64,000 bases of DNA from Mycolicibacterium peregrinum (GTDB lineage Bacteria; Actinomycetota; Actinomycetes; Mycobacteriales; Mycobacteriaceae), in contig NZ_LQPP01000043.1 in NCBI RefSeq assembly GCF_002102345.1, positions 124,001-188,000 of the forward strand, given 5' to 3'. Position numbers and translations under genes: made by a program. Below, piece by piece: positions 40,860 through 47,859 of this stretch; positions within the stretch are counted from its first letter, which is position 1; every line of letters begins with the position of its first letter. The notes beneath the pieces were generated by a model, which saw only the letters and a list, made by a program, of their open reading frames with translations, had not been told where the DNA came from and did not search any database.

Positions 40860-41278
40860 GCTGCCTTCACAAAGCAGAAGGTTTGTGCGTTCAATCCAGT
40901 AGCCGTTCTCTCTTCTTTGACCTCGTCATCGACGGTGACTCGGCAACTGATGCTGCTTCCGTCGCCTTGCGCCATGATGTTGGGCTGCACCGACGGCAAT
41001 GTGGTTTGCAGGGTCAAAGACCATGGCAGCGGCACGGTTCCGGTGCGCTGGGGTTTGCCTTCGAGGTCCATGTAGTTGATGACGGCGGTGCCGCCCGTTC
41101 CGAAGATCTCGTACTTCACGAACTTGGGGTTGAAGTCTTCGGCGTTGTCCGAGGTGGTGTCGGTGATAATCACCGGATGTGCGCCGAAGACCTTGCGGAC
41201 GTTCATCACGATCAGCACGCCGGCCCCCATCGCGATGACGATCAGGACGGGGAGCCAGATTCGGCGGATTGCCTTCAT
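40856..41278 (-). CDS. MmpS-family membrane accessory protein
   Basis: A 140-residue protein with one N-terminal helix (IWLPVLIVIAMGAGVLIVM) and an extracytoplasmic beta-sandwich domain containing KFVKYEIFGTGGTAVINYMD and LPWSLTLQTTLPSV. Two Cys (ISCRV, QTFCFV) may form a disulfide. MmpS proteins are periplasmic partners of MmpL transporters in siderophore or lipid export and drug efflux. Start ATG 41278. The upstream intergenic region carries a strong palindrome shared with the divergent tetR. Confidence 0.92.
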   Translation of the reverse strand: MKAIRRIWLPVLIVIAMGAGVLIVMNVRKVFGAHPVIITDTTSDNAEDFNPKFVKYEIFGTGGTAVINYMDLEGKPQRTGTVPLPWSLTLQTTLPSVQPNIMAQGDGSSISCRVTVDDEVKEERTATGLNAQTFCFVKAA

Positions 41279-41416
41279 CGCGGCGGCCCCGAGAGGAGGC
41301 CCGCGGCGGGCGTTTCGATGACAGGTGTCACTGGTGGGCCTCCCGACGTTTTCGATGCGATCGCGACAACCCTGCTGTTAGGCGGCCTACGCACTTCGAG
41401 GCGTAAAGTTATCCGA

Positions 41417-41443
41417 ATAAGTGGATAGGATCAATCCACTTAT
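41417..41443. promoter_or_regulatory. Perfect palindromic TetR operator between mmpS and tetR
   Basis: ATAAGTGGAT (41417-41426), a 7-base spacer, and its exact complement ATCCACTTAT (41434-41443). The 10-bp arms and 27-bp total are typical of a TetR-dimer site. It lies 28 bases before the tetR start and 138 bases before mmpS, so one site could repress both directions. Confidence 0.8.
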
Positions 41444-41470
41444 GACGCCGCTCACTTTGGACTGAGAGAT

Positions 41471-42133
41471 ATGACCGAGGAAACAAGACCCGCGCTGCGC
41501 AAGGACGCGGAGCGCAACCGTCAGCGGGTGCTCGACGCTGCGAGGGAGCTGTTTGCCGAGAAAGGTCTTGAGGCGACGCTCAACGATGTGGCGCGCTACG
41601 CCAATGTCGGGGTGGGCACGGTGTACCGCCGGTTCGCCACCAAGGAAGAGCTGATCGCGGCCATCTTCGTCGACGGTATGGAGCAGCTCACTGCGCTGGC
41701 AGAATCTGCGCTGCAACAAGAAGATTCATGGCAGGGATTCGCCTGGTATGTCGAGAAGATGTGCGAGATCACGGCGACTGACCGGGGATTGCGGGAAATC
41801 GCGTTCAGCAAGGCCTATGGGTGCGACCGGGTCAAGGCCTGCCAGGAGCGGTTGGTGCCGGTGTTGACCAAACTGGTCGAGCGGGCCCAACGCGACGGGT
41901 ATCTACGTCCGGAGCTGTCGTCCACGGACATGCCGATCTTCGGGCTTCTGGCCGGCACGGTCAGCGAATTCGCCGGCAATGTCGATGCCGAACTGTGGCG
42001 TCGCTACGTGGCCATTCTGCTGGATGGCATGCGCTACCACGCCGGCCAATCGCGCATTCCGGTGAAGGCGCTCGACAGCGATGAGCTCGACATGGCGATG
42101 CAGTCGTGGGAGCCGGCCGGGCCGCCGCGCTGA
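41471..42133 (+). CDS. TetR-family repressor, likely regulator of the adjacent mmpS-mmpL
   Basis: A 220-residue TetR protein: RQRVLDAARELFAEKGLEAT then LNDVARYANVGVGTVYRRFA as the HTH, followed by KEELIAAIFVDGM and a C-terminal domain of the TetR_C group (YVEKMCEITATDRGLREIAF). ATG 41471 is preceded by GAGAG. Divergent orientation from mmpS and the palindrome between them suggest local repression. TetR control of MmpS5/MmpL5-type efflux is known in M. abscessus (recalled), so efflux up-regulation by mutation is a reasonable prediction. Confidence 0.9.
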   Translation: MTEETRPALRKDAERNRQRVLDAARELFAEKGLEATLNDVARYANVGVGTVYRRFATKEELIAAIFVDGMEQLTALAESALQQEDSWQGFAWYVEKMCEITATDRGLREIAFSKAYGCDRVKACQERLVPVLTKLVERAQRDGYLRPELSSTDMPIFGLLAGTVSEFAGNVDAELWRRYVAILLDGMRYHAGQSRIPVKALDSDELDMAMQSWEPAGPPR

Positions 42134-42185
42134 CCGACACGATGTCGGGACGTTTCGGAAATGCCTGTGCGGGCACAATATCGAC

Positions 42186-43046
42186 GTGGCTATCTACGGT
42201 GACTCGGACGTTGGTACAGGACAATTGTTTTGCGGGGTCGAGCTGGCCCGCCGTATCGAGAAGGCCGAGTCGGACCTGATCGTCGCGGCGACCCGGGCCG
42301 CAGGCGATCGTGGCGCCGACGGGTTGGTGTTGCCGGTCGCCGGCGGATTCGCCTGCTTCGCCGAGGCCGAGTCGCCGATGAACAAGCTGGTCGGCCTCGG
42401 CTTCGACGGTGTGCCCGACGAGGCCGTGCTGGGCGAGATCGAACGGGCCTTCGCGGCCAGGGGCAGCGAAACCCGGGTGGAGCTGTCCAATCTCGCCGAT
42501 CCCGAGCTCACCGCGCTGCTGTCCGGCCGCGGCTATCGCCTCGCCGAGTTCGAGAACGTCCTCGGCCGCCCGATCGGCGTCGAGGCACCGTTGGCGACGG
42601 AGGTGGACGTGCGCCGGGCCGCCGATCTCACCGCATGGGTGAACGTCGTGGTGGAGGGCTTCGCCCATCCCGACGGCGAAGGCGCGGTCAGCCATGAGCA
42701 GTTCCCCGCCGACATCATCGAGCGCGCCGAGCGTGACATCGAAAAAGCCGGGGCCACACCGTATATCGCATTGTACGGCGGAGCGGTCGCGGGCGGCGCG
42801 ATGATGCGGCTGGCCGACGGGATCGCGCAGTTGGCGGGAGCGGCGACGGCACCGGCCTTCCGGCGCCGTGGCGTGCAGGCAGCGCTGCTGGCGTCCCGGT
42901 TGGCCGAGGCCGCCGATGCCGGATGCGAGATCGCCGTGGTGACGACGGCGCCTGGCTCGAAGTCCCAGCACAACGTGCAGCGTCGAGGGTTCCAGCTGCT
43001 CTACACGAGGGCGATCCTGGTGAAACCGGTTGCGGCGGTTCAGTAG
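42186..43046 (+). CDS. GNAT-family N-acetyltransferase
   Basis: A 286-residue protein with a C-terminal GNAT domain. The acetyl-CoA segment reads LAGAATAPAFRRRGVQAALL and is followed by AEAADAGCEIAVVTTAPGSKS and NVQRRGFQLLYTRAI. The N-terminal 150 residues may be a degenerate second GNAT fold (FACFAEAESPMNKLVGLG). GTG 42186 was chosen because it is the first start that does not overlap tetR. The 3' end overlaps the convergent PPOX gene by 7 bp. Confidence 0.85.
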   Translation: MAIYGDSDVGTGQLFCGVELARRIEKAESDLIVAATRAAGDRGADGLVLPVAGGFACFAEAESPMNKLVGLGFDGVPDEAVLGEIERAFAARGSETRVELSNLADPELTALLSGRGYRLAEFENVLGRPIGVEAPLATEVDVRRAADLTAWVNVVVEGFAHPDGEGAVSHEQFPADIIERAERDIEKAGATPYIALYGGAVAGGAMMRLADGIAQLAGAATAPAFRRRGVQAALLASRLAEAADAGCEIAVVTTAPGSKSQHNVQRRGFQLLYTRAILVKPVAAVQ

Positions 43047-43654
43047 AGCATCGTGCGCAGGTTGTCCTCGCGGTAATACGCGTCGAGTTCGTCTTGGGTC
43101 TGGTCGGGTTTGAAGGCCTTGGCCATCTGGGCCACCGAGGGTGCCGCCGTCGGATTCCAGCTCTCGGGCTTCCACGCCTCAGAGCGCAGGAACGCCTTGG
43201 GGCAGTGGAAGAACACCTCGTCGACGGCGATCTCCAGGGCCAGGATCGGCCGCTTTCCGTTCACCACCATGGTGTCGAAATAGTGGGCGTCCGAAAGGAT
43301 CCGCGCGGTGCCGTTGATGCGCAGGGTGTCGCCGCGGCCGGGGATGACGAACACCGTACCCACGTGCGGGCGCTCGAGGACGTTGAGGTAGCCGTCGACG
43401 CGACGGTTGCCGGGCCGTTCCGGGATGGCGATCGTGGTGTCGTCGAGGATCTGGACGAAACCCGGCGGGTCACCCTTGGGGGAGACGTCGACGCGGCCGT
43501 GCGCATCGGTGGTCGCCACGAAGCCCAGCGGTGACTGCTTGAGCCAGACCTGCTGCGCTTCCGACAGTCGGTCGGTCACCTTCTTTGCGACGGCTGGGGT
43601 GGGTTGCCCGACGATGGCGCGCAGCTCATCCGCGGAGGTCACTTCTCGGCGCAT
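43040..43654 (-). CDS. Pyridoxamine 5'-phosphate oxidase family protein (DR_2398-like)
   Basis: A 204-residue split-barrel flavoprotein relative. The core has GFVATTDAHGRVDVSPKGDP, IAIPERPGNRRVDGYLNVLE and VGTVFVIPGRGDTLRINGTA, the pattern of the larger PPOX subgroup typified by DR_2398. A C-terminal extension contains EVFFHCPKAFLRSEAW. FMN binding is likely; the substrate is unknown. It starts 131 bp downstream of the menE stop on the same strand, with an imperfect inverted repeat between. Confidence 0.87.
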   Translation of the reverse strand: MRREVTSADELRAIVGQPTPAVAKKVTDRLSEAQQVWLKQSPLGFVATTDAHGRVDVSPKGDPPGFVQILDDTTIAIPERPGNRRVDGYLNVLERPHVGTVFVIPGRGDTLRINGTARILSDAHYFDTMVVNGKRPILALEIAVDEVFFHCPKAFLRSEAWKPESWNPTAAPSVAQMAKAFKPDQTQDELDAYYREDNLRTMLY

Positions 43655-43704
43655 GTCTCCATCATGCCCAAGCCGACAAGTGAAATTCCGGCTCCATGGT
43701 TGCG

Positions 43705-43780
43705 GCGACGCTCCCGCGAGAACAACGCAGTGGTCGTCCTCCGTGGCGGGGAGCAGCCATGGCGTTGTTCTGGGCGTCGC
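43705..43780. repeat. Imperfect inverted repeat between menE and the PPOX gene
   Basis: GCGACGC (43705-43711) and AGAACAACGC (43719-43728) reappear as complements GCGTTGTTCT (43762-43771) and GCGTCGC (43774-43780). The left arm has a 7-base and the right arm a 2-base interruption, giving 17 paired bases around a 33-base loop. It lies just beyond the menE stop on the minus strand. It could end menE transcription or be a dispersed element. Confidence 0.5.
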
Positions 43781-43785
43781 TGCGC

Positions 43786-44877
43786 TCAGCTGTAGCGGGC
43801 CGCCAGCGCCCGGCGGTCCAGCTTGCCGATGCCGCGACGGGGCAACTCGTCGACGATGTGCACCTCGCGCGGTGCGGCGGTGACATCCAGCGTCTGGGAC
43901 ACCTGGACCCGCAGCTCGGTCAGGTCGGGGGCTGTCGAACCCGGAGCCAGCACCAGCGCGGCGACCACCCGCTGACCGAGCCGCTCGTCGGGGACCCCGA
44001 ACACCGCGCAGTCGACGATCGCCGGGTGGCCGGCCAGCGCCGATTCGACCAGTTGCGGCAGCACCGTCAGCCCTCCGGTGCTGATGGCGTCGTCGACCCG
44101 GCCCAGGACCCGGAGCACACCCGAATCATCCACGGCACCAAGATCATCGGTGCGGAACCAGCCGGGCTCGGCGAACGGATCGGGTGTGACCGGGTTGCGA
44201 TAGCCCTGGGCGACGGTGGCACCGCCGAGCAGGATGCGGGAGTTGTCTATGCGCACGTTCACGCCGTCGAGCGCCACCCCGTCGTACACACAGCCGCCCG
44301 CGGTCTCGCTCATTCCGTAGGTGCGGACCACGTTCACCCCCGCCGCCCGGGCCCGTTCGGCCACACCGGCCGGCATCGGTCCGCCGCCGATCAGCACGGC
44401 ATCGAGTTCGGCCAGCGCTTCCGCGGCGGCCGGGTCGTGCAGGGACTTGTCCAGCTGTACCGCCACCAGCGAGGCGTAGCGGCGCCCGCTGCCCAAAGCG
44501 GCTACCGCCGAAGGCAACTCGTCCGGGTCGAAGGAGGCCGGGATGGCGACGGGCGTGGTACCGGCAAGCGCACTGCGCACCAGCACCTGCAGGCCGGCGA
44601 TGTGATAGGCGGGCAGGGCCAGCAGCCACCGGCCCGCACCGCCCAACCGGGCGTGGGTGGACTCGGCGCTGGATCGCAACGCCGACGCGGTCAGCAACGC
44701 GCCTTTGGGCTTGCCGGTGGTGCCCGAGGTCGAGATCACCAGGGCGACGTCGTCGTCGATCTCCTCGCCGGCGCGCAAAGTGGTTGTCAGCAGGGAAGTC
44801 TGGCGTTCGTCGTCTGCGGGCACGGGCAGGATCGCCGAATCGCGTCCGGCCAGGACGTCATCGAGGACCCCCAGCAA
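43786..44877 (-). CDS. menE: MenE, o-succinylbenzoate-CoA ligase
   Basis: A 363-residue adenylate-forming ligase, shorter than typical MenE because the N-terminal domain is reduced, as in M. tuberculosis Rv0542c. It has the P-loop ISTSGTTGKPKGALL, VVRTYGMSETAGGCVYDG, WFRTDDLGAVDDSGVLRVLG and the terminal lysine in RRGIGKLDRRAL. It activates o-succinylbenzoate in menaquinone synthesis, before MenB. The start is unclear: no ATG or GTG is in frame downstream of the DUF3349 stop (44919), so TTG 44877 is used provisionally. Confidence 0.88.
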   Translation of the reverse strand: MLGVLDDVLAGRDSAILPVPADDERQTSLLTTTLRAGEEIDDDVALVISTSGTTGKPKGALLTASALRSSAESTHARLGGAGRWLLALPAYHIAGLQVLVRSALAGTTPVAIPASFDPDELPSAVAALGSGRRYASLVAVQLDKSLHDPAAAEALAELDAVLIGGGPMPAGVAERARAAGVNVVRTYGMSETAGGCVYDGVALDGVNVRIDNSRILLGGATVAQGYRNPVTPDPFAEPGWFRTDDLGAVDDSGVLRVLGRVDDAISTGGLTVLPQLVESALAGHPAIVDCAVFGVPDERLGQRVVAALVLAPGSTAPDLTELRVQVSQTLDVTAAPREVHIVDELPRRGIGKLDRRALAARYS

Positions 44878-44918
44878 CGGGTCCGTCGCAGATCCGACGG
44901 AGACGGGGCGGAGAACGG

Positions 44919-45281
44919 CTATGCCGGGCCCCCTGGCTCTTTCGGGTCGTCACCGTCGGTGTGGGCGGTCTCATCGGTGTCGACGGAATCCTCGGCATCG
45001 CGCGGATCGTCCAACGGCCAGCCCTTGGCGGCGAGCCGTTGCCGTACCCGTTCGACGTCCTCCACGCGGGGCAACTCGTCGGTGATCTGGGTGATCAGCA
45101 CGCCGATGTCGATGTGATCGAAATCACCGCGATCGATGAGATCCCGTGCGACTGCTTTGACTTCGTCGTTCGTCAGGCGCCGGGTCAGCAGCGCCAACAG
45201 CGGCACCCGGTCTGGTCCGGGCACCCCCTCGGGGTACCCGGCGTTCAGCCAGGCCGCGATCTTCGCGAGAAAAGCGTTCAC
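44919..45281 (-). CDS. DUF3349 protein (Rv0543c-like), copy 1
   Basis: A 120-residue protein. The DUF3349 core (1-90) reads WLNAGYPEGVPGPDRVPLLA, RRLTNDEVKAVARDLI and RLAAKGWPLDD; an acidic, disordered tail of about 30 residues follows. Small helical proteins of this family are actinobacterial and of unknown function. GTG 45281 was chosen from homology to the second copy. Its stop lies 42 bases before the menE start, indicating one unit. A divergent paralogue lies at 47118-47426 on the other strand. Confidence 0.83.
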   Translation of the reverse strand: MNAFLAKIAAWLNAGYPEGVPGPDRVPLLALLTRRLTNDEVKAVARDLIDRGDFDHIDIGVLITQITDELPRVEDVERVRQRLAAKGWPLDDPRDAEDSVDTDETAHTDGDDPKEPGGPA

Positions 45282-45546
45282 TGTGCCTACTCCTGATGCA
45301 CCCGAGCCACGTTCCACCGGACATACGAGTTTGAGTCGGAGGACCGCATTGATGTTAGTGGTGCCGGCCGACTCTGGCTCGCAGTGAACTTATAGCCCGC
45401 TCGGGGATCGGCAAACCGCCCCGGCGAACAAACCGGGGTGGACAGATGAACACTCGGTGAACTCATTCGTAGCGTATTCGAATTCCCAGCTCAGCGAGGT
45501 GTTTCCGGCTGGTCAAAAACGCCAATGGTCCGACAGAATTACCGCC

Positions 45547-46800
45547 ATGAGCGCTGAGCTGATCGTCCTGGTGCTGTTGATAGCAACAGCACTGGCCTTT
45601 GACTTCACAAACGGCTTTCACGACACCGGCAATGCCATGGCCACTTCGATCGCCACGGGGGCGCTGAAGCCCAAGACCGCTGTGATCCTGGCGGGTGTCC
45701 TCAACCTGGTCGGCGCGTTCCTCTCGGTCGAGGTGGCCGTCACGGTCACCACATCGGTGCTCAAGATCCAGGACAGCAAGACGGGGTCGCTGGTATCCGG
45801 TATCGATGCCTCGACGGGTCTCACGATCATCTTCGCCGGCCTGATCGGCGGCATCCTGTGGAACCTGCTGACCTGGCTCTTCGGCATTCCGTCCAGCTCG
45901 TCGCACGCGCTCTTCGGCGGGCTGATCGGCGCCGGGCTGGCAGCCATCGGACTGTCCGGGGTCAACTGGTCCGGCGTCCTCCAGAAGGTGCTCATCCCCG
46001 CGATCGCGGCTCCGTTCATCGCCTGCCTCGTCGCTGCAGCCGGAACCTGGCTGGTCTACCGCATCACCCGCAACGTGCTGAAGAAGCGTCGCGAGCAGGG
46101 CTTCCGCTGGGGCCAGATCGCCACCGCCTCACTCGTGGCGCTCTCGCACGGCACCAACGACGCGCAGAAGACCATGGGTGTGATCGCGCTCGCCCTCATC
46201 ACCACCGGCCACCTGACCGGCAATGTGAAGGAGGACGGCCTGCCGTTCTGGATCATCGCCTCCTGCGCCCTGGCCATCGGCCTGGGTACCTACATCGGCG
46301 GCTGGCGCGTCATCCGCACGCTGGGCAAGGGTCTGGTCGAGATCGAATCCCCGCAGGGACTGGCCGCCGAAGCATCCTCGGCCGCAATCATTTTGAGCTC
46401 CAGCGCCGCGGGTATGGCGCTGTCGACCACTCACGTCGCCACGGGCTCGATCCTCGGTAGCGGCGTCGGTAAGCCCGGCGCCGAGGTGCGCTGGGCCGTA
46501 GCCGGACGCATGGCGATGGCCTGGCTGATCACGTTGCCCGCCGCCGGCCTCGTGGGCGCGCTGGCCTTCTGGCTGTCGCACGGTGTCGAGGCGCTCACCG
46601 GAGCGGCGCTCGCCGGCGACGGCCTGATCTTCCTGATCCTGGTCGCCCTGTCCGGGTACATGTGGTGGCGCGCCCAGCAACAGAAGGTCGATCACAAGAA
46701 CGTCAACGCCGATTGGGATGACTCCACCAACTCGGTCGTGCCGGCCGAGGTACGTGAGGCCGGCAAGCCTGCCGCCACCGCCGACAAAGCCGCAGTCTGA
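45547..46800 (+). CDS. pitA: PitA, low-affinity inorganic phosphate transporter
   Basis: A 417-residue PiT-family transporter, the same length as Rv0545c. It contains the duplicated PiT signatures FDFTNGFHDTGNAMATSIAT and LVALSHGTNDAQKTMGVIAL, plus GIPSSSSHALFGGLIGAG and LSTTHVATGSILGSG. It takes up metal-phosphate with protons. ATG 45547 is used. The 265-bp upstream region holds two GTGAACT half-sites (45384 and 45457), weakly reminiscent of mycobacterial phosphate-regulator boxes. In M. tuberculosis pitA is on the same strand as menE; here it is inverted. Confidence 0.94.
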   Translation: MSAELIVLVLLIATALAFDFTNGFHDTGNAMATSIATGALKPKTAVILAGVLNLVGAFLSVEVAVTVTTSVLKIQDSKTGSLVSGIDASTGLTIIFAGLIGGILWNLLTWLFGIPSSSSHALFGGLIGAGLAAIGLSGVNWSGVLQKVLIPAIAAPFIACLVAAAGTWLVYRITRNVLKKRREQGFRWGQIATASLVALSHGTNDAQKTMGVIALALITTGHLTGNVKEDGLPFWIIASCALAIGLGTYIGGWRVIRTLGKGLVEIESPQGLAAEASSAAIILSSSAAGMALSTTHVATGSILGSGVGKPGAEVRWAVAGRMAMAWLITLPAAGLVGALAFWLSHGVEALTGAALAGDGLIFLILVALSGYMWWRAQQQKVDHKNVNADWDDSTNSVVPAEVREAGKPAATADKAAV

Positions 46801-46825
46801 CCGGATCTAGCTAAGGAATCAGCTG

Positions 46826-47110
46826 ATGATTTATGTGGACTCCATCTTCAAGGTGCTGGTTGTGGGGTTGATCCTCGGAGCCGGTCTGCCTGCGGTGTTC
46901 GCCACGGGTCTGGTGGCCTACTCGAACGGCGCCGGCGGCACCCACGAGGACGGCACCGTCGTCGCGCCCAACCCCGTGCTGAAGTTCCTCGGTCTGGTGC
47001 TCTTCGCCATCGTCGCCGCGGTGATCGTGATCGCGATCCTGTGGATCACCAAGACGACGATCATTCACCACTTCGGATTCAACCCCGTCCCGTTCATCCC
47101 GGGTAAGTGA
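46826..47110 (+). CDS. Two-helix membrane protein next to pitA (Rv0544c-like)
   Basis: A 94-residue protein with two helices (VLVVGLILGAGLPAVFATGL and FLGLVLFAIVAAVIVIAILW), separated by a Gly/Asp-rich loop (SNGAGGTHEDGTVV) and ending in an aromatic tail. AAGGAA lies before the ATG. Its conserved link with pitA in mycobacteria suggests an accessory subunit of the phosphate transporter (inference). Confidence 0.85.
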   Translation: MIYVDSIFKVLVVGLILGAGLPAVFATGLVAYSNGAGGTHEDGTVVAPNPVLKFLGLVLFAIVAAVIVIAILWITKTTIIHHFGFNPVPFIPGK

Positions 47111-47117
47111 GCGCCGC

Positions 47118-47426
47118 ATGACCGAGACGACGAGCTTCCTGGACAACGTGCTGAGCTGGCTGCGGGCCGGCTATCCGGAGGGTGTGCCGCACAAGGATCA
47201 GTTCGCGCTGCTGGCGCTGCTGACCCGGTCGCTGTCCGAGGACGAGGTGGTCCGGGCCACCCACGACATCCTGCGCTCCTCCGACGGGGACAGACCTGTC
47301 ACCGACGACGAGATCCGGGGTGCGGTGCAGAACGTCATCGACAAGGAACCCCTTCCAGAAGAGGTCAATCAGGTGGCGGCGCGGCTGGCCTCGGTGGGCT
47401 GGCCGCTGTCTACCCCGACGCGCTGA
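47118..47426 (+). CDS. DUF3349 protein, copy 2
   Basis: A 102-residue DUF3349 paralogue: WLRAGYPEGVPHKDQFALLA, RSLSEDEVVRATHDIL and ARLASVGWPLS. It lacks the acidic tail of copy 1, and the two differ at well over a third of aligned positions, so duplication is old. Positioned seven bases after the membrane-protein gene and co-directional with pitA, it completes a pitA-Rv0544c-Rv0543c-like block inverted relative to M. tuberculosis. It ends one base before the convergent VOC gene. Confidence 0.85.
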   Translation: MTETTSFLDNVLSWLRAGYPEGVPHKDQFALLALLTRSLSEDEVVRATHDILRSSDGDRPVTDDEIRGAVQNVIDKEPLPEEVNQVAARLASVGWPLSTPTR

Positions 47427-47427
47427 C

Positions 47428-47811
47428 TCAGTCGCGGGTGTCCCGGCGCAGTGGATGGGTGTCGGGCACCTGGACGAATATCAGGGTGATGCCGTCGGGG
47501 TCGATCACGTGCATCTCGTGCAGACCCCACGGTTCCTGGGTCGCAGCGCGGGCGATGGCCACGCCGCGGCTTTCCAGTTCAGCCTGGGTGGCGTAGACGT
47601 CGCGCACCTGCAGCCACAGCGCTCCGGGGAACACCCCGGATTCGGTGGGGCTGTGGTGGCCGGCCAGCTCGATCAGTGACTGGCCCGCGTAAAACACTGT
47701 GCCTGCACCGTATTCGCGGGCGATGGCCAGGCCGATCCCATCGCGGTAGAACTCCACTGACTTCGGGTAATCGACCGGTCGGATCAGCATCCTGCTGGCC
47801 AGGATCTCCAT
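47428..47811 (-). CDS. Glyoxalase/VOC-family protein (Rv0546c type)
   Basis: A 127-residue vicinal-oxygen-chelate protein. It starts MEILASRMLIRPVDYPKSVE, followed by FYRDGIGLAIAREYGAGTVF, LWLQVRDVYATQAELESRGV and EPWGLHEMHVIDPDGITLIF. The WGLHEM...DPDG pattern carries typical metal-binding positions. The family includes glyoxalase I and resistance or ring-cleavage enzymes; specificity unknown. In M. tuberculosis it neighbours Rv0547c directly; here a 6.3-kb block separates them. Confidence 0.87.
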   Translation of the reverse strand: MEILASRMLIRPVDYPKSVEFYRDGIGLAIAREYGAGTVFYAGQSLIELAGHHSPTESGVFPGALWLQVRDVYATQAELESRGVAIARAATQEPWGLHEMHVIDPDGITLIFVQVPDTHPLRRDTRD

Positions 47812-47859
47812 AGCCCTTGTCTACCACCGCCGGGTGCCTGCGCGAATCCGCGACACGGG

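Noticed and set aside
45384..45463. Two GTGAACT motifs upstream of pitA as phosphate-regulator boxes
   Set aside because: They are 73 bases apart, not the tandem arrangement expected, and the heptamer alone is too weak to call.
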